6,150 bases of DNA from positions 1 to 6,150 of the forward strand of contig JAUXHZ010000074.1 in NCBI GenBank assembly GCA_030621255.1, read 5' to 3'. The notes beneath the pieces were generated by a model that was not told where the DNA came from, searched no databases, and was given only the letters and a program-made list of their open reading frames with translations. A program made the position numbers and the translations under genes. Below are positions 1-6,150 of this stretch, one piece after another. The stretch comes from Candidatus Latescibacterota bacterium (GTDB taxonomy: Bacteria > Krumholzibacteriota > Krumholzibacteriia > Krumholzibacteriales > WJIX01). The number at the start of each line of letters is the position of its first letter. Position 1 is the stretch's first letter.

Positions 1-3
1 CAT
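1..3 (-). CDS. Start codon of a further gene, probably glycine dehydrogenase subunit 1 (gcvPA), cut by the window edge
   Basis: Only the ATG is inside the window (positions 3 to 1, minus strand). It is preceded by the purine-rich AAGAAGGG (17-10), six bases before the ATG, which is a good Shine-Dalgarno placement. It lies 58 bases after the gcvH stop codon. No coding sequence can be read, so the identity rests on context alone: in many bacteria with a split P-protein the order is gcvT, gcvH, gcvPA, gcvPB. An undivided gcvP, or another gene such as one for lipoate attachment, is also possible. The start site is fairly well supported; the product is an inference. Confidence 0.4.
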
Positions 4-9
4 CTGCTA

Positions 10-17
10 CCCTTCTT
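10..17 (-). promoter_or_regulatory. Ribosome binding site for the gene beginning at the left edge
   Basis: On the minus strand AAGAAGGG ends six bases before the ATG at 3-1. This is the main evidence that the edge ATG is a real start. The rest of the gap between gcvH and this site (18-61) contains only a short CAGAT/ATCTG inverted repeat. It has no GC-rich stem and no T-run, so transcription probably continues from gcvH into this gene. Confidence 0.5.
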
Positions 18-61
18 TAGTCCTGATGCCACACATCCAGATTCGATTCTATCTGTCGGAG

Positions 62-442
62 TTATTCCTCTCCAAGAAAATCATTGTACTCCTCATAGCT
101 GAACAAAACATCAAGTTCAGAAGATTTATCCATTCTTATCTTCATAAACCATCCCTCTTCATAGGGACTTTTGTTAACAATTTCCGGGTTATCCACTACT
201 TCTTCATTAATTTCAATTATCTCACCCGTAACAGGCGAAAAAAGCTCGGCGACAGTTTTTACAGCCTCAATAGTACCCACCGGGTCCATTTGTTTTACTT
301 TCTGACCAACATCGGGAAATTCAATAAATACAATATCCCCAAGCTCGCCGGCCGCGTATTCGCTGATACCGATCGTCGCCACATCACCGTCAACAGATAC
401 CCATTCATGTTCCTTAGTAAAAAAGCATTCTTCAATCTCCAT
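62..442 (-). CDS. gcvH: Glycine cleavage system H protein (lipoyl carrier)
   Basis: This 126-residue protein has the usual length for GcvH. It is the mobile carrier of the glycine cleavage system: its lipoyl arm accepts the aminomethyl group from the P-protein, presents it to GcvT, and is re-oxidised by the L-protein (dihydrolipoamide dehydrogenase). It acts in the cytoplasm. Visible family features are FTKEHEWV near residues 8-15, GISEYAAGELGDIVFIEFP (25-43), and the lipoylation motif EAVKTVAELFSPVTGEI, in which Lys62 is the expected lipoylated residue. NPEIVNKSPYEEGWFMKI follows (85-102). The EAVKTVAEL form differs from the ESVKAxSD form of the E. coli type and resembles Bacteroidetes-like proteins. 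The start is fixed by the conserved N-terminus and by two stacked AGGA motifs upstream. It follows gcvT by 24 bases and is surely co-transcribed with it. No key residue is missing. Confidence 0.97.
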   Translation of the reverse strand: MEIEECFFTKEHEWVSVDGDVATIGISEYAAGELGDIVFIEFPDVGQKVKQMDPVGTIEAVKTVAELFSPVTGEIIEINEEVVDNPEIVNKSPYEEGWFMKIRMDKSSELDVLFSYEEYNDFLGEE

Positions 443-449
443 ATTGCAT

Positions 450-460
450 CTTCCTTTCCT
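450..460 (-). promoter_or_regulatory. Ribosome binding site of gcvH
   Basis: AGGAAAGGAAG on the minus strand contains two AGGA cores, the nearer one nine bases from the gcvH ATG. It fills most of the 24-base gap after the gcvT stop codon. An ATG just inside this region (449-447) is out of frame with gcvH and is not the start. Confidence 0.7.
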
Positions 461-466
461 AAAGTA

Positions 467-1576
467 TTAATCTTTTACTCTGCTCTTGTAAAAAGGGAAC
501 TTAACTCTTTTGGCGCCTAGTTTCCTGCCTCTGATTTCTATCTCAAAATCCTTAATATTTTTCGGAACAGACCGCTTGATCAACGCAATAGCAAGAGGTT
601 TGCTAAATGTAGGCGAATAATTGCCTGATGTTACATACCCGATCTCTTCTCCATCCTGAAAAACCTTGAATCCCGTTCTTGGAATTCCACGTTCTGTAAG
701 TTCAAGGCCTACTAATTTTCGCGCCGGGCTCTTTTCCTTTTCCCCCGCTAAAGCGCTCCTCCCTATAAAATCACCTTTATCAAATTTTACAGTCCAGGAA
801 AGACGGGCTTCAAGCGGAGAAATATCTTCACCAAGCTCATTTCCATAAAGGCAAAATCCTGATTCAAATCTCAGCGTATCTCTCGCCCCAAGCCCGATTG
901 GAGCCACGCCAAGGCTCTCGCCGGCGTTTTCCAGATTATTCCAGATATCTCCGATCCGGCCGGGCGGAGCATAGATTTCAAAACCAAATTCGCCGGTATA
1001 TCCCGTTCTGGAAAAAATAATCTCTTTGCCATCCTTTTCAAAAGAAAAAAACCTGTAGTAATCCAAATTTTTCACTTTATCCTCAAAGCCCCGGCAGATA
1101 CCGCTCTCGAGCACAAGCTGGAGCGAATGCGGCCCCTGAACAGCTATCTGCCCTGTTTCCTCTGAAAGGTTTTTGACCTCTATATCTTCCCACTGGAGAT
1201 CGGAGAAATGCCGAAAGATTTTTTCATAATTAGCGGCATTGGAAACTATTAAAATTCTTGACGATGAAAATTTATACACAAGCAGGTCGTCAAGCACATA
1301 TCCGTCATTATTACAACAAACCGTGTAGCATATCTGTCCGTCATCGAGTGACCCAACATTATTGGTTACCACATAATCTGCAAACCCGGCCGCCCTTTCA
1401 CCCGTAATTTCTATCTCTCCCATATGGCTGACATCAAAAAGCCCCACCTTCCCACGTACCCTGTTATGTTCCGCTACAATTCCTTCAAAAGAGACGGGCA
1501 TAAGAAATCCGGCAAAGTCCACCATTCTGCCGCCATTGTTAACATGTGTATTATACAAAGCTGTTTTCTTACTCAT
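467..1576 (-). CDS. gcvT: Aminomethyltransferase, T-protein of the glycine cleavage system
   Basis: This 369-residue protein matches the usual GcvT length. It transfers the methylene group from the aminomethyl-lipoyl arm of GcvH to tetrahydrofolate, giving 5,10-methylene-THF and releasing ammonia. The folate-binding N-terminal part shows MVDFAGFLMPVSF (18-30) and VGLFDVSHMGEI (44-55). The pair Asp96-Asp97 in GYVLDDLLVYKF contains the catalytic aspartate of the family. QGPHS (147-151), SRTGYTGEFGFEIY (189-202) and GLGARDTLRFESGFCLYGNEL (228-248) follow, all diagnostic of T-proteins rather than the folate-binding YgfZ family. The C-terminal barrel (about 285-365) has GIPRTGFKVF and ends in FPFYKSRVKD. 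The ATG at 1576 has AAAGGGG six bases upstream, and the conserved KTALYNTHV starts almost at once, so the start is firm. It lies 66 bases after uvrA and 24 bases before gcvH. No truncation or odd residue was seen. Confidence 0.97.
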   Translation of the reverse strand: MSKKTALYNTHVNNGGRMVDFAGFLMPVSFEGIVAEHNRVRGKVGLFDVSHMGEIEITGERAAGFADYVVTNNVGSLDDGQICYTVCCNNDGYVLDDLLVYKFSSSRILIVSNAANYEKIFRHFSDLQWEDIEVKNLSEETGQIAVQGPHSLQLVLESGICRGFEDKVKNLDYYRFFSFEKDGKEIIFSRTGYTGEFGFEIYAPPGRIGDIWNNLENAGESLGVAPIGLGARDTLRFESGFCLYGNELGEDISPLEARLSWTVKFDKGDFIGRSALAGEKEKSPARKLVGLELTERGIPRTGFKVFQDGEEIGYVTSGNYSPTFSKPLAIALIKRSVPKNIKDFEIEIRGRKLGAKRVKFPFYKSRVKD

Positions 1577-1582
1577 TGATCG

Positions 1583-1589
1583 CCCCTTT
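1583..1589 (-). promoter_or_regulatory. Ribosome binding site of gcvT
   Basis: AAAGGGG on the minus strand lies six bases before the gcvT ATG, a standard Shine-Dalgarno distance. It confirms the ATG at 1576 as the start. Confidence 0.7.
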
Positions 1590-1601
1590 AATAAAGTTTA
1601 G

Positions 1602-1635
1602 AATTAACATAACCTATCAAACCTGATTAACACAA
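1602..1635 (-). repeat. Imperfect 11-bp direct repeat in the uvrA-gcvT gap, possible regulator site
   Basis: On the minus strand TTGTGTTAATC (1635-1625) and TTATGTTAATT (1612-1602) match at 9 of 11 positions and share the 7-mer TGTTAAT. Their starts are 23 bp apart, close to two helical turns, so a protein could contact both on one DNA face. They lie in the only non-coding gap upstream of the gcv genes. A smaller AGGTT repeat (1624-1620, 1615-1611) lies between and within them. No sequence resembling a strong -35/-10 pair was found; TTGATA (1619-1614) is a fair -35 box but has no good partner. The stretch is AT-rich, so chance similarity is a real alternative. Confidence 0.3.
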
Positions 1636-1642
1636 TCATTCT

Positions 1643-4537
1643 TCAAGCCGGTTTGCTGTATTTTTTCAACATCTTTCCCGTATGCGAAGCGGAGCATTTA
1701 AGAATATCGGCCGGAGCTCCGCTGAAAACAACTTTACCTCCAAGCAACCCTCCCTCGGGCCCAAGGTCAATTATATGATCAGCGTGTCGAATAATATCCG
1801 GGTTATGTTCTATTACAACCACCGTATTCCCCTGATCAACCAGTTTATTGAGTACCTCCATAAGCAATTTCACATCTTCAAAATGGAGACCTGTACTGGG
1901 CTCATCCAGAAAATAAAGTGTTCTGCCCGTACTCTTCTTTGAAAGTTCAGAGGCTAGTTTCACCCGCTGGGCTTCTCCCCCCGAGAGTGTTGTCGCAGGC
2001 TGCCCAAGACGAATATACCCAAGACCAACACTTTTTAGTACCTTTAATTTTCTTTTTACCGACGGGACATTCTCAAAGAAATCCTCCGCTTCGTCAACCG
2101 TCATCTCAAGAACCTCAGCGATATTCCGATTTCTGTATGTAACTTCCATCGTTTCGCGGTTGTATCGTTTTCCCCCGCACTCCCTGCAATGCACATAAAC
2201 ATCAGGCAGAAAATGCATCTCTACCTTGATCATTCCCTGTCCGCGGCAGGCTTCACACCTGCCTCCCTTGACGTTGAAACTAAATCTTCCCGCCTTGTAG
2301 CCTCTCATTCTCGATATCGGCAATTCTGAAAATATCTCCCTTGCCGGAGTAAATATCCCCGTATAAGTAGCAGGATTAGAACGGGGAGTCCGCCCTATAG
2401 GTGATTGATCAATATTGATTACCTTGTCTATATGTTCAACCCCCTCAATGCGGTCATGTTCTCCGGGCAAAATAGAGGCATTGTAAAATTTGCGGCGAAG
2501 AGCCGTATAGAGAATATCTCCAACCATTGTACTCTTACCGGAACCCGAGACTCCCGTTACGCATATCAGTTTTCCAAGCGGAAACTCCGCATCAATATTT
2601 TTAAGATTATTCTCTCTGCCTCCCCTCAGCACTAGTTTTTGCCCCGTTCCCCTCTCACAGCCTCTTTTAAGACTGAAGGACTGTTCAAGGGCAAGATATT
2701 TCCCTGTCAGGCTTTCGGGGTTTGACATAATATCATTCCTGCTTCCGGCAGCAATAAGCTCACCACCCATTTCTCCAGCTCCCGGGCCAAGATCAATTAT
2801 ATAATCCGCCTCCAATATTGTTTCACGATCATGCTCAATAACTACAACCGTATTGCCCGCATCTCTCAATTTCTTCAGAGTAGAAATCAGTCTGGCATTG
2901 TCTCTTTGATGAAGCCCTATAGTCGGTTCATCAAGGATATACAACACCCCCACAAGCTTCGTCCCTATCTGGGTCGCCAGCCGAATCCGCTGCGCCTCCC
3001 CTCCTGCAAGTGTCCTGGCCGAACGGTCGAGCGTAAGGTAATTAAGCCCCACATTCATGAGAAACCGGAGCCTGTCCGTTATCTCTTTCAAGAGGGGCCT
3101 GGCGATAATCTTTTTATTGCCTTCAAACTGGAGAGAATTCATAAATTCAAGTGATTCTTCAACTGTCATCGAACTAACAGCGGCGATTGTTTTTCCTCCT
3201 GTCAGGACAGACAAAGATTCATTCTTGAGCCTTGTTCCTCCGCACTCCGGGCAGTTTTCCATAGTCATATATTTTTCACACCAGTGGCGTACCGCTTCTG
3301 AAGCTGTTTGATGATATCTTCTTCTCAAATTCGGAATCACGCCTTCCCACTGAGTAACATACTCACCATGGCCTTTTTCGAAGTCATATTTGACCACAAG
3401 TTCCTTGTCAGAACCAAAAATTATAATTTTCCGGATCGCTTCGGGTAAATTCTTAAATGGCATATCCAGCGAAAAATTGTTTTCATCGGCAAGAGCCCTC
3501 AGCCTTTGCCCAAACCAGTTCTCTTTGAGAATACCCACCGGGGCGAGAGCACCTTCCTTAATATTTAAGGTTGAATCAGGAACAACAAGTTCGATGGAGA
3601 AATCTATTGTTGTCCCCAACCCGTTGCATTCCGGGCAGGCTCCATAGGGTGAATTAAAAGAAAACAGCCGGGGCGATACTTCCCCGAGGCTAATATTACA
3701 ATAAGGGCAGGAATATTCCAGGCTGAAAAGCCGTTCCTTCTCCTTTCCAATTCCGGCGAGTATAATCCCGTCGCTCTCCTTTACGGCGGTCTCCACTGAA
3801 TCGGCAAGACGTTCCCGAATACCATCCCGTATCGTAAGTCTATCAACAATTATTTCAATATCATGTTTTACATTTTTATTAATCGGTATCTCTTCATCAA
3901 GGGGGAAAGTTTTTCCATCAACACGTACCCTTGTAAAACCGTTACGGGAAAGCCGTTCAAACATGGCGCGGTGCGCACCCTTCCTACCCCTAATAATCGG
4001 CGACATCAGGACAAGACTTGTTCCCTTTTTCTCCCTGGAAAGGATATCCACAATCTGTGATACGGACTGTCTCGATATCTCCCTGCCGCATGACGGACAG
4101 TGGGCCGTACCGGCTCTGGCGAAAAGAACCCTCAAATAATCATAAATTTCAGTTGCCGTACCTACAGTTGATCTCGGACTGCGGGAAGTCGTTCTTTGAT
4201 CGATTGAAATTGCCGGCGAAAGGCCTTCAATACTATCAACGTCGGGCTTTTCCATCTGCTCAAGAAACTGCCGCGCGTAGCTGGAAAGCGATTCGACATA
4301 ACGCCTCTGACCTTCGGCGTATATTGTGTCAAAAGCAAGAGATGACTTTCCAGAACCACTGAGGCCTGTTATTACAACCAGCTTGCCGCGTGGAATTGTA
4401 ACGGTGATATTCTTCAGATTATGTTCTCTCGCTCCCCTGACGATTAGATAATCGTAAGCCTTTTTCGAACCTGTATTGTCTGCGTTATTCAATTTCTTTT
4501 TGCCCATTTTTTTCGCTTTGTTGCTTGTCTTTTTCAT
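1643..4537 (-). CDS. uvrA: UvrABC excinuclease subunit A
   Basis: UvrA is the dimeric ABC-type ATPase that detects bulky DNA damage and loads UvrB in nucleotide-excision repair. The protein has 964 residues (E. coli UvrA has 940) and is complete. Module I has Walker [10 protein letters not shown] (58-66), the UvrB-binding and insertion regions, a zinc finger CPYC/CPEC (277-280, 301-304), signature [12 protein letters not shown] (510-521), Walker [11 protein letters not shown] (534-543) and the switch His569. Module II has Walker [10 protein letters not shown] (662-670), a zinc finger CEAC/CREC (761-764, 784-787), signature LSGGEAQR (851-858), Walker [11 protein letters not shown] (876-885) and His911. 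Two more CxxC pairs occur at 147-150 and 429-432. Family homology begins near residue 29 ([16 protein letters not shown]), after a lysine/asparagine-rich leader. The start is uncertain: ATG at 4537 (used here), ATG at 4507, or TTG at 4492; none has a good ribosome binding site. The 5' end overlaps the TPR gene by 53 bases with the start chosen here, suggesting translational coupling. Confidence 0.98.
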   Translation of the reverse strand: MKKTSNKAKKMGKKKLNNADNTGSKKAYDYLIVRGAREHNLKNITVTIPRGKLVVITGLSGSGKSSLAFDTIYAEGQRRYVESLSSYARQFLEQMEKPDVDSIEGLSPAISIDQRTTSRSPRSTVGTATEIYDYLRVLFARAGTAHCPSCGREISRQSVSQIVDILSREKKGTSLVLMSPIIRGRKGAHRAMFERLSRNGFTRVRVDGKTFPLDEEIPINKNVKHDIEIIVDRLTIRDGIRERLADSVETAVKESDGIILAGIGKEKERLFSLEYSCPYCNISLGEVSPRLFSFNSPYGACPECNGLGTTIDFSIELVVPDSTLNIKEGALAPVGILKENWFGQRLRALADENNFSLDMPFKNLPEAIRKIIIFGSDKELVVKYDFEKGHGEYVTQWEGVIPNLRRRYHQTASEAVRHWCEKYMTMENCPECGGTRLKNESLSVLTGGKTIAAVSSMTVEESLEFMNSLQFEGNKKIIARPLLKEITDRLRFLMNVGLNYLTLDRSARTLAGGEAQRIRLATQIGTKLVGVLYILDEPTIGLHQRDNARLISTLKKLRDAGNTVVVIEHDRETILEADYIIDLGPGAGEMGGELIAAGSRNDIMSNPESLTGKYLALEQSFSLKRGCERGTGQKLVLRGGRENNLKNIDAEFPLGKLICVTGVSGSGKSTMVGDILYTALRRKFYNASILPGEHDRIEGVEHIDKVINIDQSPIGRTPRSNPATYTGIFTPAREIFSELPISRMRGYKAGRFSFNVKGGRCEACRGQGMIKVEMHFLPDVYVHCRECGGKRYNRETMEVTYRNRNIAEVLEMTVDEAEDFFENVPSVKRKLKVLKSVGLGYIRLGQPATTLSGGEAQRVKLASELSKKSTGRTLYFLDEPSTGLHFEDVKLLMEVLNKLVDQGNTVVVIEHNPDIIRHADHIIDLGPEGGLLGGKVVFSGAPADILKCSASHTGKMLKKYSKPA

Positions 4538-6150
4538 TCTGAATTTGCGTCAGGGCTCCGGCGGCAATCTTGCCCCAGTCTGAATCCTTTCCATGAGATG
4601 ATATTATATTCCCGTATATTCTTGCCGCTTCATCATATCTTTCCAGTTTCACGTAACACCCGGCCGCTTCAAGTTCTGAAGTAACTCCCCACATCCCGCC
4701 TGTTCTAAGATAAGGTACACGCAGAAATTCCCTTATGGCTTCTCTGTTTTTCCCTATATTCTTAAGGCTGATGCCCGCCCAGTAATGAGCTCTGCCCAAT
4801 TCCTTCTCATTTACGGCAATCGCCGGTATCCTACTGTAAACATCATAAGCCAACCGGTAACGGCCCGACTGGCTGTAGGAAAACCCCAACTTGAACATCA
4901 CCTCAACAATATCGGCATCGGCGGGATGCCTTTCAACAATTTGTTCCCATGTGGAAGAAGCCTTTTCCCATTCCTCCATCTTCTGGTATATCCTGGCAAG
5001 ATTCTTTAGGGCTTTTAGTGAAAGTTCCGAGTCGGAACACACTTCGGAGGCCAGTGAAAAATTTTTCGCCGCGAGATTTAATTTTTCCATATTCAGCTCT
5101 GCGGATGCCAGCTTGAAGTATGCCATACACGCGATTGGAGAATGTGGCGATGCGGCAAGAAAGAGATTGAGTTTCTCTTCCGCCTCCTCATATCCTCCGC
5201 CTTCGATATCACAGAGGGCCAGGTAGTAAAGAGCTCTTTCCGCGTACTCCGTTTCTTTGAATCTGTCTGTAATATAATCAAGGGTTTTCCGGGCGTTCTC
5301 CGGATCCTTATTATTAATAAAGATCATTCCTTTTTCGAGAAGGACAGAAGCTACAGCGTCTGAATCCGGGCAAAGCTCCCATAATTTTTCGAGATCTTTT
5401 TCACCCTTCCCATACTTGCCAAGCCTGTAGCGGGTTTTGGCCCTCCCTTTAAGTATTCGGCAGGTATCAGCTCCGGCAAGAGCAAGCGCGCTGGAAAAAG
5501 ATTCCTCAGCCTCTATTATATCTCCCGTTTCTTCAAAAAGTTCAGCTAATAGAGTGTGGCTGGCTGCGGTTTTTTCCAAAGACGCAAGTTCCGTATATAC
5601 CTGCTTAGCCTTGTCGAATTGCATCTCTGAATGATATCTTTTACCCATTTTATCCAGAAGTTTTATGCGTAAATCGCTGTTAATATTATCTTTGTCTAGA
5701 AGCGCGCGGAATATTGAATCAGCTCTTTCAGTCTTTCTTATTCTGCCTAAAGCTAATCCTCTTCTGAATCCAGCGACATCAAACAATGAACTTGCCGGGA
5801 ATAGACGGGGGAAAATCTCGTATTCCTTTTCAGCCTCCCCATAGCGTTTCATGAGAAAATAGCAGTCGCCCTTTCTAAGATGTGAATTCTCGGCAAGCCC
5901 TCCGCCGGGATTCATCTTAAGACAGCAATTATAGGCGTCAATTGCTTTTTGATATTCCTTAAGGCTTATCCGCATCTCTCCAAGGTCATAGCAGACACGT
6001 GCTCGGGCCGGCCTTGAAGAATCATAGGAAAGATATTCTGTAAAAAGTTCAGAGGCCCTTTTATAGTTACCTGCATCCCTATATAAGTAGCCCTTCTTTT
6101 TTACAGCATCGAATTTTATATTGTCCGGGGGTGAACCGATAAGTATCTCC
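4485..6150 (-). CDS. Tetratricopeptide-repeat protein, N-terminus outside the window
   Basis: The frame is open without a stop from the right edge to the TAA at 4487-4485, giving 554 visible residues. The ATG at 5975 is internal, because TPR sequence continues upstream of it. About ten or more helix-turn-helix TPR units can be seen, for example near visible residues 14-45 (YLYRDAGNYKRASELFTEYL), 48-81, 92-123, 164-198, 302-338 (ALYYLALCDIEGGGYEEAEE), 340-371, 377-411, 414-444, 450-479 and 491-524. Units fit the pattern with Ala/Gly at the helix-packing positions and a Pro-containing loop after the second helix. The C-terminus is a charged Lys/Gln/Glu tail without repeats. No enzyme domain or membrane segment is visible; a signal peptide or anchor could lie in the missing part. 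The function is unknown. It could be a periplasmic or envelope scaffold of the YbgF/BamD-like kind or a cytoplasmic adaptor. Its 3' end overlaps uvrA by 53 bases, so the two genes probably share a transcript. Confidence 0.9.
   Translation of the reverse strand, partial: EILIGSPPDNIKFDAVKKKGYLYRDAGNYKRASELFTEYLSYDSSRPARARVCYDLGEMRISLKEYQKAIDAYNCCLKMNPGGGLAENSHLRKGDCYFLMKRYGEAEKEYEIFPRLFPASSLFDVAGFRRGLALGRIRKTERADSIFRALLDKDNINSDLRIKLLDKMGKRYHSEMQFDKAKQVYTELASLEKTAASHTLLAELFEETGDIIEAEESFSSALALAGADTCRILKGRAKTRYRLGKYGKGEKDLEKLWELCPDSDAVASVLLEKGMIFINNKDPENARKTLDYITDRFKETEYAERALYYLALCDIEGGGYEEAEEKLNLFLAASPHSPIACMAYFKLASAELNMEKLNLAAKNFSLASEVCSDSELSLKALKNLARIYQKMEEWEKASSTWEQIVERHPADADIVEVMFKLGFSYSQSGRYRLAYDVYSRIPAIAVNEKELGRAHYWAGISLKNIGKNREAIREFLRVPYLRTGGMWGVTSELEAAGCYVKLERYDEAARIYGNIISSHGKDSDWGKIAAGALTQIQNEKDKQQSEKNGQKEIE

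Noticed and set aside
33..55. Short CAGAT/ATCTG inverted repeat after gcvH
   Set aside because: Five base pairs with an eight-base loop and no T-run; not distinguishable from chance and not a terminator.
26..520. A 164-codon open frame on the plus strand
   Set aside because: It lies antisense across all of gcvH and the end of gcvT, which are firmly identified. Its translation is a low-complexity Phe/Asn/Arg-rich string without family features.
1624..1638. Inverted repeat TGATT/AATCA after uvrA as a terminator
   Set aside because: The stem is only five AT-rich base pairs and is not followed by a T-run, so it is too weak to be an intrinsic terminator.
1577..1642. A glycine riboswitch before gcvT
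   Set aside because: The gap is only 66 bases, too short for a glycine aptamer of about 100 bases, and none of its conserved G-rich elements is visible.
4018..4362. A 114-codon plus-strand open frame and several similar ones inside uvrA
   Set aside because: They are antisense to strongly conserved UvrA motifs, have no plausible ribosome binding or family signal, and are explained as shadows of uvrA.
5973..5975. ATG at 5975 as the start of the TPR protein
   Set aside because: The same frame stays open to the window edge and encodes at least one more clear TPR unit upstream, so this Met is internal.

Overview
All genes in this window lie on the minus strand and read from right to left. They are a large tetratricopeptide-repeat (TPR) protein (cut by the right edge), uvrA, gcvT, gcvH, and the start codon of one more gene at the left edge. 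The DNA is moderately AT-rich, coding is nearly continuous, and no rRNA, tRNA, CRISPR array or mobile element was seen. The organism is a bacterium. The split glycine-cleavage layout (gcvT then gcvH, apparently followed by another gene), a GcvH lipoyl motif of the EAVKTVAEL type, and a long TPR protein would suit an uncultivated Gram-negative lineage, possibly near the FCB (Fibrobacteres-Chlorobi-Bacteroidetes) assemblage. That placement is an inference with low confidence.

Region by region: 6150-4485 encodes the TPR protein, whose N-terminus lies outside the window. Its 3' end overlaps the start of uvrA (4537-1643), a complete UvrA excinuclease subunit with both ABC ATPase modules. A 66-base AT-rich gap (1577-1642) follows, with an 11-bp imperfect direct repeat but no convincing terminator or promoter. 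Then come gcvT (1576-467) and gcvH (442-62), separated by 24 bases and each with a good Shine-Dalgarno sequence. Positions 3-1 form an ATG preceded by another good Shine-Dalgarno sequence, most likely the start of the P-protein gene (gcvPA).

Functionally there are two blocks. The first is nucleotide-excision repair (UvrA finds bulky DNA lesions and loads UvrB), translationally overlapping an unrelated-looking TPR scaffold protein. The second is the glycine cleavage system: GcvH carries the aminomethyl group on its lipoyl arm, and GcvT passes the one-carbon unit to tetrahydrofolate and releases ammonia. With no clear terminator between the blocks, one long transcript is possible. The content is mainly housekeeping. 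I found no convincing new biological system; the points worth checking are the TPR/uvrA overlap, the repeat ahead of gcvT, and the identity of the TPR protein.
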